The notes under the pieces: generated by a model | The model's input: the letters and a program-made list of their open reading frames with translations, nothing else | The model's database searches: none | What the model was told of the DNA's origin: nothing | Part shown: piece by piece, positions 17,611 to 26,727 of the stretch | How the letters are laid out: each line of letters opens with the position of its first letter | How positions within the stretch are numbered: position 1 is the stretch's first letter | Translations under genes and position numbers: made by a program | From: Pseudoglutamicibacter cumminsii | Lineage (GTDB): Bacteria; Actinomycetota; Actinomycetes; Actinomycetales; Micrococcaceae | DNA length: 64,000 bases | Reading direction: 5' to 3' | NCBI RefSeq assembly: GCF_016907775.1 | Contig: NZ_JAFBCO010000001.1 | Span: forward strand, 1,054,001-1,118,000

Positions 17611-18304
17611 CTTGATACAGTCCTTCCATCTGCCATTTTCCGTCGACTCGGCGGAGCTTTACGAAGGCGTTTAACTCCGTTCCTCCCCGCAGTTCTTCGA
17701 TCGGCTTCGATTTACCATGAGCGAATCGTTTACGTGGAGTCTCCGTTACAGTGAATTGGACCTCATAAAGTCCGTCGTTGTATTCCCTCAAATCGGGGTA
17801 AATATCGTTAAGAGTCAAGTCACCGCCGACGTTCCAGGTTTTCTGCGTTTGCATGACTTTGTAGCCATCTCGCAGCCCTTGGCAGTAGTCGCACGACTTG
17901 CTGGTCATTTCCCAGAACTCGGGCCGCAGGTCGTTGGTTTCTAGGCCATAGTTGAATTCCTTGACCCAGTGCTCAATGAACGCGACCTGGCCGGCCTTAC
18001 TTTTCTCTTTCGCTACCTTGGGCAGCGGTCCCGGGTCAGGAACGTTGCGTGCCGGATGCTTGGATGTGGCCGGCTCGTATGGTCCCGATGGCGCTGCTGA
18101 TTCAGATGGCGATGCGGCCGATGATGCGGGCGGTGGTGTGGCTGAGCTGTCAGCCACCTGGGTCACCGATGGCGATGCGGAAGCCGGCGGCGCGGTATCA
18201 GCCGGCGCCGCGTCGTCGTTATTGGTTCCGCAGGCCGCCAACCCGGTAGCGAGGGCAAGGGTGAGGAAGGTTGCGGTGGTGGTGGTTCGTTTCGGGTTGC
18301 GCAT
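17600..18304 (-). CDS. DUF6318 family lipoprotein, module copy 1
   Basis: 234 residues. The signal peptide ends in a lipobox (LAAC at residues about 22-25), followed by a Pro/Ser/Ala-rich linker. The folded part starts at ARNVPDPGPLPKVAKEKS and carries the family's AFIEHWVKEFNYG, then a CDYCQ pair of cysteines, then GKWQMEGLYQVAE. It is expected on the outer face of the membrane. It is translationally coupled to the downstream PKD-like gene, so the two products probably act together. Function unknown. It lies 38 bases after the end of the second module's PKD-like gene, so modules 1 and 2 probably form one transcript. Confidence 0.8.
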   Translation of the reverse strand: MRNPKRTTTTATFLTLALATGLAACGTNNDDAAPADTAPPASASPSVTQVADSSATPPPASSAASPSESAAPSGPYEPATSKHPARNVPDPGPLPKVAKEKSKAGQVAFIEHWVKEFNYGLETNDLRPEFWEMTSKSCDYCQGLRDGYKVMQTQKTWNVGGDLTLNDIYPDLREYNDGLYEVQFTVTETPRKRFAHGKSKPIEELRGGTELNAFVKLRRVDGKWQMEGLYQVAE

Positions 18305-18341
18305 AAGGGGTCTCTTAGGGGGTTCTCGCTAGACGTGGTGG

Positions 18342-19427
18342 TTAGCGTGTTTGGCGTGGTTTGAAGATGGTGAGGTCTTGTTTTTCGCAGGTGGGGTCGT
18401 TGGTGGGGTTGCCTGGTTGGCAGGGCCCGGAGACGTTGACGGCTTTGAGTGTCCAGGCGCGGATGTTCAGTGGTTTGGCGTTGATATCGAGGGTGCCGGG
18501 GATGGTGTCCCAGGTTTTACCGTTATCGAGGCTGTACCGGCCGGTATAGGTCACGGTGGCTTCAACCGTGTAGGTTCCGCGTTTGCGGTATTGGTGGGAG
18601 GTCGAGGTTTCTGTCTCCCACACATCAGCTTTGGTGGGCAGCATCTTGCCTGGTGTGCGTGAGATGCGAGCGTTGCCGTCACCGTACGTATACCGCCATT
18701 GTTTTGGTGTGAGTTCTACGGTGACGGGTTCGTCGAGTACCTTCACCTTCTTACGGATCACACCGTCTGATGTGGGCGATCCGCCGTCGCTTCCGGTGAG
18801 GTAGAAGTTGGTCCAGGCGTTGGTGATGGTGTTGGGTTTGATCGCATCCGTGGTCACTTGCCCGGCATCGACCCGGATGTGCTTCGTCTCTGACGCGACG
18901 AGGGTCCGGACTTCGGTCAACGATAGTGGCCGCTGCTCTGGCGCTCGCTTAGATGGTTTGCCTTTATAGCGGCACGCGACCCGTGACTGGCCCCCGGTCC
19001 GCGTGTAGAGCAGGTCGGATCGTTCGCCACACTCGCTCACGGCCCGGTGGGTGCAGGCTTGGGTACGAGCTGCCTTGAGAGCGCGTCGGTCCTGAACCTC
19101 GGCTAGGTGAAGGCCGGTCCCAACCACTGTGGTCGATCCGGTGACCGCGCCAGACCGAGCCGCGACCCCCGTGGTCCTGCATGCTTGATGCCACACGGGC
19201 CGCGGACCCAACCGCACCGGAGCAGCGGTAGCCGGCTCTGGCGAAGAAGCCCCGGGAAGGGTTTTGACGTTCCGTTCCTCTTGCACGTCGTGTACCTCCA
19301 ACCTGCCTCCTTCTCCGTCGTAGGAAACCTTTGCGGCGTTTGCAATACCACCATTGACGATTAAGAAGTAGCTGATGATTGCCGCAATAGCGCCGGTGAT
19401 CTTGTTGCGAGTTTTAGCGCCCAGCAC
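18342..19427 (-). CDS. Secreted PKD-like protein, module copy 2
   Basis: 361 residues. I chose the GTG at 19427 because it overlaps the preceding DUF6318 stop by 14 bases, as in copy 3 at 31263; an upstream in-frame ATG at 19487 would overlap by 74 bases. The N terminus has a hydrophobic helix (ITGAIAAIISYFLIVNG). The middle and C-terminal parts match copy 1, including WHQACRTTGVAARSG and the CQPGNPTNDPTCEKQD tail. Differences cluster in the N terminus and around TGSDGGSPTSDGVIRKKV. Confidence 0.75.
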   Translation of the reverse strand: MLGAKTRNKITGAIAAIISYFLIVNGGIANAAKVSYDGEGGRLEVHDVQEERNVKTLPGASSPEPATAAPVRLGPRPVWHQACRTTGVAARSGAVTGSTTVVGTGLHLAEVQDRRALKAARTQACTHRAVSECGERSDLLYTRTGGQSRVACRYKGKPSKRAPEQRPLSLTEVRTLVASETKHIRVDAGQVTTDAIKPNTITNAWTNFYLTGSDGGSPTSDGVIRKKVKVLDEPVTVELTPKQWRYTYGDGNARISRTPGKMLPTKADVWETETSTSHQYRKRGTYTVEATVTYTGRYSLDNGKTWDTIPGTLDINAKPLNIRAWTLKAVNVSGPCQPGNPTNDPTCEKQDLTIFKPRQTR

Positions 19428-20097
19428 CGTATACCCCTTGGACTTCCCAGCCGTCATTCTTGCGTTCCAAGATGAGTGTTCCTGCATCAGTCGAGCCCGC
19501 TGCCGTTGTTTCTACTGCTGCTGACTCGCCAGGCCTAAAGAAGACCCGCTCTTCTTCATAAGCGGTAAACGTGACGTAGTACGTTCCGTCATCAAGTTTC
19601 TTATTGGGAGCGTGGATATTCTCGAAGTGGTTGTATCCGCCGACAATCCAAGCATTATCTTTCTTCATGCGCGCAAACGTTTTCTCGGCAGCTTGGCAGT
19701 ATTTGCAGTCGCGTGAAGTGATCTCCCAGAACTCGTCCCGGAAGCCACCTGTTTCCCACGCATAGTTGACTTCTTTGAACCAGTGCTCAGCGAAAGCTAT
19801 CTGCCCAACTTTGCTTTTCTCTTTCGCTACCTTGGGCAGCGGTCCCGGGTCAGGAACGTTGCGTGCCGGATGCTTGGATGTGGCCGGCTCGTATGGTCCC
19901 GATGGCGCTGCTGATTCAGATGGCGATGCGGCCGATGATGCGGGCGGTGGTGTGGCTGATGTGTCGGCCACCTGGGATACAGACGGCGCCGTATCAGCCG
20001 GCGCCGCGTCGTTGTTATTAGCGCCGCAGGCGGCTAGCCCAACCGCGAGAGCCAGCGTGAGTCCCGTTGCGATAGTACTTCGTCTTAGATCTGGCAT
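19414..20097 (-). CDS. DUF6318 family lipoprotein, module copy 2
   Basis: 227 residues. The ATG at 20097 is preceded by AAGGGG at good distance and fits better than an in-frame ATG at 20121. It has a lipobox (LAAC), an acidic/Ser-Pro linker, the GPLPKVAKEKSKVGQIAFAEHW block and a CKYC cysteine pair (SRDCKYCQAAEKTF). The C-terminal half differs from copy 1 but resembles copies 3 and 4 (EITS, GTYYVTFTAYEEER). Coupled to the downstream PKD-like gene. About 200 bases upstream of the start are shared, inverted, with the region before 30575. Confidence 0.8.
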   Translation of the reverse strand: MPDLRRSTIATGLTLALAVGLAACGANNNDAAPADTAPSVSQVADTSATPPPASSAASPSESAAPSGPYEPATSKHPARNVPDPGPLPKVAKEKSKVGQIAFAEHWFKEVNYAWETGGFRDEFWEITSRDCKYCQAAEKTFARMKKDNAWIVGGYNHFENIHAPNKKLDDGTYYVTFTAYEEERVFFRPGESAAVETTAAGSTDAGTLILERKNDGWEVQGVYGAGR

Positions 20098-20499
20098 GAA
20101 TGTGCCCCTTAAACATGTCACTGCGTCCAGAAACTAAGGTAGGCAAACACAACTAGATGCACCATAGAAGAACAAAGCTCATATTAGATTCACAACCTGA
20201 GCACAGCTTTCAACGGTCGGATTCCCTGTAATTCCGCGGGAATCGATAACGGGACGGCCGCCTCGCCTTGTTGAACCTGTCCGAGCCTGCGGATAACAAC
20301 AAGCGTGAAAGACGTCGAGAGTCATCAAAGCTACATAAGCGCGCCGGTAGCGCGCCGGTTGCGCTGCCCCGGCGACGGCCGTACCGCCGCCAGCCGGCCA
20401 CCCGCCGGCCGCGGGTCCGCACCACCGAGCCACACCGCCACCCGGCCGCCCCGCATTGCCGGCCGTCGCCACGCCTGCCACCCCACCTCACCAACATAA

Positions 20500-20545
20500 A
20501 GCGGGGCTGCCGCGGCCAGTTTTCACTGGTCGCAACAGCCCCGCT
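20500..20545 (-). terminator. Terminator-like hairpin after the purine permease gene
   Basis: Arms AGCGGGGCTG (20500-20509) and CAGCCCCGCT (20536-20545) are perfectly complementary. An inner stem (CCAGT with ACTGG) closes the loop. Confidence 0.65.
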
Positions 20546-20554
20546 GGGGTCGGC

Positions 20555-20583
20555 ATTATTTCTACAATTTTAATGCCGAAGGT
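20555..20583 (-). repeat. Single dyad element after the purine permease gene
   Basis: A leftward ATTG-class unit with TAG in place of CTG at its end. It begins 9 bases past the permease stop. Confidence 0.65.
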
Positions 20584-20592
20584 GAGATTTGG

Positions 20593-22038
20593 TTAGGCGG
20601 AGGCGCCTGTCCATCCGTCGACTAGACCCATCCCGAAGAACAGGATGAAGAACGCGGAGACGACCCACATGAGTGGGTGGACGTCTTTGACCCGGCCTTG
20701 TACGAGGCGGATGAACACGAACGCGATGAAGCCTGCACCGATGCCGTCCGCGATGGAGTAGGTGAACGGCATGAACAGGATAGTGAGGAACGCTGGCAGT
20801 GCGATGCCGATGTCGTTCCAGTCGATGTTGGTGACCTGGCTCATCATGAGGAAGCCGACGGTCACAAGCGCTGGAGCGACGGCTTCGAACGGCACGAACT
20901 GGACGAGCGGGGTCAGGAACATCGCGAGCAGGAACAGGACGCCAGCGACGATGGCTGAGATACCGGTGCGCGCGCCTTCGGCGATACCGGCGGAGGATTC
21001 AACGAAGATCTGGTTCGATGAAACGCCCGCGCCACCGCCGGCGACCGCGCCCGCCGCGTCGACGAGCAGTACGCGGTCCACGTTCTCGATGTTGCCGTCC
21101 TTATCGATCGTTCCGGCCGCGGTTGCGAGGCCGACCATGGTGCCCATCGCGTCGAAGAAGATGGACAGCAGGATTACGAACACCAGCAGGATCGCGCCGA
21201 TCGCGCCGACGGATGCTGGGGTGAACGCTTCGACGACGTTGGCTTGCCCGATGAGGGACAGGTCAGGCAGCTGCCACGTGAAGTTCTGGCCTGGGACGAC
21301 GAGCGCCCATCCGGTCGGGTTGTCTTCGCCGCCTGCGCCGATGTTGAGGGTCGCCTGCAGGATGTTCGCGAGGATCGCGGACGCGATGATGCCGATGAGG
21401 ATCGCGCCGCGTACTTTGCGGACCACGAGGGCGATGGTGAGGAACAGACCGAACAGGAAGACGAGGGTTGGCCAGCCGACGAGGCGGCCGTTAATGCCGA
21501 GGGTGACGACGGTGCCTGGGCCGGTGCGTACGAAGCCCGCATTGACGAGGCCGATCAGTGTGATGAACGCGCCGATGCCGACGACGATCGCGGTTTTAAG
21601 CCCTGCCGGGACCGCGTTGAAGACTGCGGTTCGGAACCCTGTGAGCACGAGGACGAACATGATGGCACCCGCGATGACCACGAGGCCCATCATTGCTTGC
21701 CATGAGAGTCCCGGGTTGGTCGCGACGGTGACGGCTACGAGCGCGTTGACTCCGAGGCCGGTTGCGAGGGCGAAGGGCTGTTTCGCCCAGAGGCCCATGA
21801 TGATGGAGAGGAGGCCGCCGACGAATGCGGTTGCTGCTGCGACGCGGGCGATGCCGAGTTCGTAGCCGTTGGTGTCGGCGCCTTGGAGGATGAGTGGGTT
21901 GAGGACGACGATGTAGCTCATCGCGAAGAAGGTTGCGAAACCGCCGCGGATTTCACGGCCGAGGGTTGAGCCTCGTTCGCTGAGCTTGAAGTATTTGTCG
22001 AACCCACTGGTGGTTTGGGTGGTTTGTGGTGATGACAT
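20593..22038 (-). CDS. NCS2 family purine (guanine/hypoxanthine/adenine) permease
   Basis: 481 residues with about 12-14 hydrophobic segments. The N-terminal GFDKYFKLSERGSTLGREIRGGFATF, then TFFAMSYIVVLNPLIL, is typical of the AzgA/PbuG branch of NCS2, which takes up purine bases with protons. Other family blocks are ATGLGVNA, the IFFDAMGTMVGLA stretch and the SSAGIAEGARTG segment. It is transcribed alone, divergently from the SDR gene. No purine riboswitch was recognised in the 400-base leader region. Confidence 0.9.
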   Translation of the reverse strand: MSSPQTTQTTSGFDKYFKLSERGSTLGREIRGGFATFFAMSYIVVLNPLILQGADTNGYELGIARVAAATAFVGGLLSIIMGLWAKQPFALATGLGVNALVAVTVATNPGLSWQAMMGLVVIAGAIMFVLVLTGFRTAVFNAVPAGLKTAIVVGIGAFITLIGLVNAGFVRTGPGTVVTLGINGRLVGWPTLVFLFGLFLTIALVVRKVRGAILIGIIASAILANILQATLNIGAGGEDNPTGWALVVPGQNFTWQLPDLSLIGQANVVEAFTPASVGAIGAILLVFVILLSIFFDAMGTMVGLATAAGTIDKDGNIENVDRVLLVDAAGAVAGGGAGVSSNQIFVESSAGIAEGARTGISAIVAGVLFLLAMFLTPLVQFVPFEAVAPALVTVGFLMMSQVTNIDWNDIGIALPAFLTILFMPFTYSIADGIGAGFIAFVFIRLVQGRVKDVHPLMWVVSAFFILFFGMGLVDGWTGASA

Positions 22039-22450
22039 GGTGTGAATTCTATCTGTTGTACGACGTGGGGTGAGGCTTGATGTCGCGGCTTTGCGTGGTG
22101 TTGTTGGTCGCTTTTGTGGGGTTGTGTTCGATGCGGGGTGGGGTTGGTCTGGGGTGTCAGGTTGCCGGGTGAATGATTATTGGTTTGAAAGTTATCGAAT
22201 AGATGCAGGCTTGTAGTCGATTTATTGATGCTGTAGTTGTGATTTTTTAATGTGCGGTTGTGTGAAAGGTTGGTGAGAGGTTGCAAGGCCATCGCGCCTG
22301 TGAGGGTTTGCGCGGCGATACATGACCTGCTACAAGGTGTTGCCTGGAAAGTCGCTATTTTGTCACTTTGAAAGCTATATACTTTGCGGCCCTGTTGATA
22401 TCATTAAGGCGTCTCATTAATCCACGATCTCAAGGAATGGGTGGAGTTCA
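22039..22450. other. 412-bp divergent intergenic region
   Basis: It separates the purine permease (-) and the SDR gene (+). It is clearly A/T-richer than its surroundings, mainly 22160-22270. A TATACT at 22378-22383 could be a -10 box for the SDR gene but lacks a good -35 partner. AAGGAATGGGTGGAG just before the ATG is the ribosome-binding region. No gene or repeat unit seen. Confidence 0.5.
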
Positions 22451-23266
22451 ATGGCTCGAATTGTTGTCGTCACCGGCGCTGGTTCTGGAATCGGTAAGGC
22501 TACCGCGGATCTTTTGCGGCAGCAGGGCGAGACCGTGATTGGCGTCGACTTGAAGGGCGCTGATCTTGAGGTCGATCTGACGAACATCGGGTCGATCGGG
22601 GACATGGTTGAGGCGATCAGCGAGAAACACGATCACATCGACGCGATCGTCGCGAACGCTGGTACAGCTTCGCAGACGCCACTCGATGTGAAGGTGAACT
22701 TCTTCGGCGCTGTCGACACGATCGAGGCGCTCAAGCCTTTGCTCGAGAAGTCGGACAATCCGCGCGTAGCTGTCACCGCATCGGCCGCTTCGCTTCAGCC
22801 GACGGACGTGAACCTGGTGAAGCTTCTGCTGGACGGCAAGCGTGACGAGGCCATCGAATACGGCGCCGCGCTCGCGGAGAAGGGCCAGGAAATCGGTTAC
22901 GCGAACTACTCGGCGTCGAAGCGTGCGATCGCTACCTGGGTTCGCACCGTCGCCCCGACGGGGGAGTTCGCTGGTAAGGGCATCGCGATCAACGCGGTTG
23001 GCCCGGGCGTTGTTGAGACCCCGATGACGAAGGAGCTGCTCGCGACCGAGGAAGGCCGCAAAGCGGTTATGAGCGGCATGCCGGCACCACTGAACGGCGC
23101 CGTGCAGCCGGAAGCGATCGCTGAAGTGCTCGCGTTCCTCGTGTCGGAAGGCAACCGTTCGATGACCGGCCAGATCATCTACGTCGACGGCGGTTTCGAC
23201 AGCATGGATCAGGGCCGCGGCGCCGACATCTGGCACGAACCAAAGCGTATGGACGAGATCGCATAA
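22451..23266 (+). CDS. Short-chain dehydrogenase/reductase (3-alpha-hydroxysteroid dehydrogenase-like)
   Basis: 271 residues. It is a classical SDR with the NAD(P)-binding TGAGSGIGKATA at the N terminus, an acidic residue after strand 2 (VIGVDLKGADLEVDL) that favours NAD(H), VANAG, the catalytic Ser region (VTASAASLQ) and YSASKRAIATW. The insertion between the Ser and Tyr and the PGVVETPM segment resemble the bacterial 3-alpha-hydroxysteroid dehydrogenase/carbonyl reductase subfamily. The actual substrate is unknown. Single gene. Confidence 0.8.
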   Translation: MARIVVVTGAGSGIGKATADLLRQQGETVIGVDLKGADLEVDLTNIGSIGDMVEAISEKHDHIDAIVANAGTASQTPLDVKVNFFGAVDTIEALKPLLEKSDNPRVAVTASAASLQPTDVNLVKLLLDGKRDEAIEYGAALAEKGQEIGYANYSASKRAIATWVRTVAPTGEFAGKGIAINAVGPGVVETPMTKELLATEEGRKAVMSGMPAPLNGAVQPEAIAEVLAFLVSEGNRSMTGQIIYVDGGFDSMDQGRGADIWHEPKRMDEIA

Positions 23267-23393
23267 CGCGCAGTTTTTAGATTCAACGGCCAACGGTGTC
23301 GGGATCCGCAAGGTTCCCGACACCGGTGCTTTAACTAACTAACACCAGCAGAAGGCGACAAGTAGCGACCACGCATCCACCCCATCGTCCTTT

Positions 23394-23454
23394 CAATCTT
23401 GGGCAACGTGAGTGCTGTAAAACTAAACCTTCGGCATCGTGAGTGCTGTTATTA
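23394..23454 (+). repeat. Two directly repeated dyad elements
   Basis: Units at 23394-23420 and 23424-23453, both rightward and AGTG class. They lie between the SDR and universal stress protein genes. Confidence 0.75.
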
Positions 23455-23554
23455 ATCTCCGGTTTTAGACCACGACTTCTCGCGGATACACAGGTTTCGC
23501 GGGTACGGTGGAAGTAGAACGCGGAAAACGCGAATCATCTGTAGGAGTTTCACC

Positions 23555-24667
23555 ATGACCGAAAACCCAGAGACCACCCCGACCCCTCCCGCCAACGAAC
23601 CGAACGTTGACACGTCGGCGTTGGACCTCGCCGCGATCCGTTTGGAAGCACGCAAGCAGGAGGACGCCCGCAACAGGGAAGAAGCGCAGAAGAAGAACAC
23701 GCCTGGCGCTGGAGCTGTCGTCGTGGGTGTCGATGGTTCGGAGCAGTCGCTCGAAGCACTCGCGTGGGCAGCGGCCGAGGGTGGCCGTCGTAATCTTCCG
23801 GTTGAGGCCGTGATGTCGTACACGATCCCAACGTTCGTTGCTACCGCGATGGACGCCGGATATTCGGCGCTGGATGATGAGACGCTGCGTTCCGGCGCGG
23901 AGACGGTTTTGCGTGAAGCCCTGGCGGACTTGGATCGCCGCCGTCACGAGAATCCTGAGGTTCCGTTCGCTCCGGTTGACCGCGTGCGCGCCTACGTTGA
24001 AACGGGCGATGCGGCAGGCACTTTGCTGGAATACTCGCAGCACGCTGAGATGGTTGTGATGGGTGCTCGCGGCCGTGGCGGTTTCTTCGGCCGTATCTTG
24101 GGTTCGGTTGCTTCGGCTGTTCCGCCGCATGCACATTGCGCGACCGTGGTTGTGCCTAAGGGTTCGCTGGCGCGTAAGGAAGCGTCAGACACGGTTGTTG
24201 TTGGTGTGGATGGTTCCACTTCTGCTCGCCTGGCGATGCTGGATGCGGCTCGGGAAGCTGTTGCGCGCGGGTGTGAGTTGAAGGTTGTGTGGGCCCTGCC
24301 GCCGCTTTCAGGCACGCAGATGTGGGCGGCGTCCGCGATGGATCAGCAGTCGGTGATCCAGGAGATGAACACACAGCTTTCCGCAGCGGCTGACTGGTTG
24401 CGCCACCACTTTGAGGGTTTGCGCGTTTCGACTGCTGTTGTTGAGGGTGTTCCTGCTCAGGTTTTGATTGAGGAATCGAAGCGGGCCCGCCTGCTGATCA
24501 CTGGTACGCGTGGCCGCGGCGGCTTCGCGGGCATGCTGCTGGGTTCGACGTCGCAGTCGGTCTTGAACCACGCGAAGTGCCCTGTGCTGGTGGTTCCGGC
24601 TCGTAAGGATGAGCGTATTGAGAACCGTGGCGAGTTCGGTCCGATGCCGGAGGCTGAGGAGAACTAA
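23555..24667 (+). CDS. Universal stress protein with two UspA domains
   Basis: 370 residues. An acidic, charged N-terminal extension (about 45 residues) precedes two UspA folds. Domain 1 has VVGVDGSEQSLEALAWA and the ATP-binding GARGRGGFFGRILGSVAS. Domain 2 has VVGVDGSTSARLAMLDAA and GTRGRGGFAGMLLGSTSQS. Both keep the G-x2-G-x9-G-S signature of ATP-binding family members. The likely role is stress or dormancy adaptation, cytoplasmic. Its ATG follows GTAGGAG. A strong hairpin follows the gene. Confidence 0.9.
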   Translation: MTENPETTPTPPANEPNVDTSALDLAAIRLEARKQEDARNREEAQKKNTPGAGAVVVGVDGSEQSLEALAWAAAEGGRRNLPVEAVMSYTIPTFVATAMDAGYSALDDETLRSGAETVLREALADLDRRRHENPEVPFAPVDRVRAYVETGDAAGTLLEYSQHAEMVVMGARGRGGFFGRILGSVASAVPPHAHCATVVVPKGSLARKEASDTVVVGVDGSTSARLAMLDAAREAVARGCELKVVWALPPLSGTQMWAASAMDQQSVIQEMNTQLSAAADWLRHHFEGLRVSTAVVEGVPAQVLIEESKRARLLITGTRGRGGFAGMLLGSTSQSVLNHAKCPVLVVPARKDERIENRGEFGPMPEAEEN

Positions 24668-24681
24668 CCGCCCCGTTTCGT

Positions 24682-24718
24682 AGGGTCTGGTCATGCCGGT
24701 GGGGCATGGCCAGACCCT
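24682..24718. terminator. Hairpin between convergent genes
   Basis: Arms 24682-24697 and 24703-24718 are complementary with one mismatch (AGGGTCTGGTCATGCC with GGCATGGCCAGACCCT). It ends transcription of the stress protein gene and probably also of the NlpC/P60 gene. Confidence 0.8.
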
Positions 24719-24740
24719 TACTTTTTAATTTTGCTGGGGT

Positions 24741-26591
24741 TTAGTAGCGTGCCGCCAGCGGGTAGATGTTGTTGACGTAGCTGATCGGGGTGACGGAGAT
24801 GCCTGCCCGCGGGTTGCGGGCGTGGACTACCTGGCCGTTGCCGATGTAGATCGCTACGTGGTAGATGCCCGATGGGGCGCCGTTATTGGAGGAGAACACG
24901 AGGTCCCCAACCTGCAGGTTTTTAAGGTTGACCTGCTGTGGTGCGCCGGTGAACTGTGCACTTGCTACGCGCTGTGTTGAAATACCGGACTGGCGGAACG
25001 CGTTCTGCACGAAGGACGAGCAGTCGAAGTATCGTGGACCGTTGGCGCCGAATACGTAGCCGTAACCGCTTGAGTTGGCGATGTTGAGTGCCCAGTTGAG
25101 AGCGGCCTGCTTGCCTGTTCCGGCGGATGCAACCTTCTTCTTGGCATCCTTAGCCTTCTTCTTTGCAGCGGCCTTCTTTGCGGCTTCTTCCTTAGCCTTC
25201 TTCTCAGCGGCGCGCTTCTCAGCGGCGCGCTTTTCAGCGGCCTTCTTCTCAGCGGCGCGCTTCTCAGCGGCCTTCCGCTCGGCTTCAGCGCGAGCGGCTT
25301 CCTCAGCAGCCTTCTTTTCGGCAGCCTTCCGAGCCTCTTCTGCCTTCTTAGCGGCTTCGGCTCGCTCGGCAGCTTCGCGCTCGAGGCGTTCGCGTTCGGC
25401 TTGCTGAGCTTCTTCTGCCTTGCGCTTGGCGTCTTCCTGTGCCTTGCGTGCTTCTGCGGCCTTCTTAGCTGCTTCAGCCTGCTCGGCTTCGAGCTGCTTG
25501 CGCTTCTCTTCTGCCACACGTTCGCGTTCGGCCTGCTCGGCGGCCTCGCGTTCGGCTTCTACGCGGGCGGCTTCTTCCTCTGCTTGTCGCTGTGCTTCAG
25601 CTAGCTCTTCGTCACTCGGGCCGTCGACGATTTCGCCGGCTACCGCATCGTCGGCTTCATCTTCGATGACGTTTTCAGGGCGTTCGATGCCGTCGACGAC
25701 GGAGCTGGCCTGCTCTGCGGCCTGTCGCTCGGCTTCGGCGCGCGCAGCTTCAGCCTGGGCGCGGGCTTCTTCTTCACGCTGAGCTGCCTGTGCGGCTTCG
25801 AATTCGCGCTGGAGGCGTTCGTCTTCGCGCTTCTGGAAGGCCTTTTCTTCTTCGGAGCGGCTCGTTCCGTTGAGGTCAGCGAGGCGGTCAAGCAGTTCGT
25901 TCTGGTCTGCGGTTGCCTGCAGAACGGTGACGCGGGTTTCAGTGGCGACCTTCTGCGCCTTGGTTTCGGCGTCGGTCTGCTCGCCGAGTGCCTTCTCAGC
26001 GGCGTGTGCAGTTGCTTGTGCGTACGCGTCCCACTGGGATGCGAGCTCGGTTGCGTTGCGTGCGTTGGTGAGGTCGCGGGCGCGTGCGTCGGAGAGGTGA
26101 CGGAGAACGTCGGAGCGGTTCAGGAGCTCCTGCGGGTCTTCGGCGGTGAGGAGTTCTGCTGGGCCGACTTTGATGCCGCCGTTGCGGTAGGTTTCCGACG
26201 CGATGCGGCCGAGGTCTTTGCTGGCGCGCTTTTCTGCCTTGCGTGCGGCCTCGAGCTGGCGCTTGGCTTCAGCGGCTTCTTCACCCTTCTGGACAGCGCG
26301 CTGCTGAGCGGCGCTGAGGGCGTCCCAAGCAAGCTGTGCGTTGGCCTGGGCGGAATTGAGGGTGAGAGACGTCTGGGTTAGCTGCGTCTCGAGGGTTTTG
26401 CGCATTTCCTTAGCGGATGCTGGGGAAAGCTTCGCAGTGTTGACTTCGTGTGCAGATGGGACGTTTGCCCGCTGCTTCTGCAGTGGCTTTGCGGTTGGTG
26501 CGCCCGGGAATGCGTTGGCGACGCCGACGAAGGTGGTTGCGGTGATCGCGACGGCGGTGACCGCGGCGGCAAGGCGGAATCGCTGTGCCAT
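24741..26591 (-). CDS. Secreted NlpC/P60 peptidoglycan endopeptidase with long coiled coil (RipC-like)
   Basis: 616 residues. A signal peptide (AAAVTAVAITATTFVGVANA) is followed by a heptad-rich coiled coil (residues about 50-270). An acidic linker then leads to an Ala/Glu/Lys-rich helix of nearly 170 residues built from AEEAR, AEKKAA and AEKRAA repeats. The C-terminal 120 residues are the NlpC/P60 domain, with catalytic Cys in YFDCSSFVQNAF and His in GQVVHARNPRAG. It would cleave peptide stems of peptidoglycan during cell separation. The coiled coil may hold it inactive until FtsEX-like activation, as in RipC; no ftsEX is nearby. A predicted promoter and a 9-bp-periodic operator lie upstream. 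Confidence 0.88.
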   Translation of the reverse strand: MAQRFRLAAAVTAVAITATTFVGVANAFPGAPTAKPLQKQRANVPSAHEVNTAKLSPASAKEMRKTLETQLTQTSLTLNSAQANAQLAWDALSAAQQRAVQKGEEAAEAKRQLEAARKAEKRASKDLGRIASETYRNGGIKVGPAELLTAEDPQELLNRSDVLRHLSDARARDLTNARNATELASQWDAYAQATAHAAEKALGEQTDAETKAQKVATETRVTVLQATADQNELLDRLADLNGTSRSEEEKAFQKREDERLQREFEAAQAAQREEEARAQAEAARAEAERQAAEQASSVVDGIERPENVIEDEADDAVAGEIVDGPSDEELAEAQRQAEEEAARVEAEREAAEQAERERVAEEKRKQLEAEQAEAAKKAAEARKAQEDAKRKAEEAQQAERERLEREAAERAEAAKKAEEARKAAEKKAAEEAARAEAERKAAEKRAAEKKAAEKRAAEKRAAEKKAKEEAAKKAAAKKKAKDAKKKVASAGTGKQAALNWALNIANSSGYGYVFGANGPRYFDCSSFVQNAFRQSGISTQRVASAQFTGAPQQVNLKNLQVGDLVFSSNNGAPSGIYHVAIYIGNGQVVHARNPRAGISVTPISYVNNIYPLAARY

Positions 26592-26684
26592 GGGGAAGTC
26601 CTTTTGTTTGGGGAAGCTCTGATTTGCCTGAATCGCGGCCCGCTTGTTGCGGCGAGATCACGATTCAGTAAAGGTCTCTCGGAC

Positions 26685-26713
26685 ACTCTACGAAACTTCT
26701 ATAACGTTGGCAA
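26685..26713 (-). promoter_or_regulatory. Predicted sigma-A-type promoter of the NlpC/P60 gene
   Basis: On the minus strand TTGCCA (26713-26708) is spaced 17 bases from TAGAGT (26690-26685), close to TTGACA/TATAAT. The transcript would have a leader of roughly 85-90 bases containing the CTGAATCG hairpin. Confidence 0.55.
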
Positions 26714-26727
26714 CATCGTAAACACAA

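Larger units (their letters stand above)
20098..20592. other. 495-bp intergenic region: shared module promoter region, GC-rich stretch, terminator and dyad element
   Basis: Bases 20098-20300 resemble, in inverted orientation, 30360-30574 and so probably hold the promoter of the DUF6318/PKD modules; no clear -35/-10 pair could be assigned. Bases 20330-20480 are very GC-rich, with CCGGCC-type runs and no convincing gene. A hairpin (20500-20545) and a dyad element (20555-20583) follow the permease gene. Confidence 0.6.

Noticed and set aside
20179-20500. Small GC-rich open frames in the region upstream of the DUF6318 copy 2 gene
   Set aside because: They translate to Gly/Arg/Ala runs with no start signal or family resemblance, in a stretch of simple GC-rich sequence.
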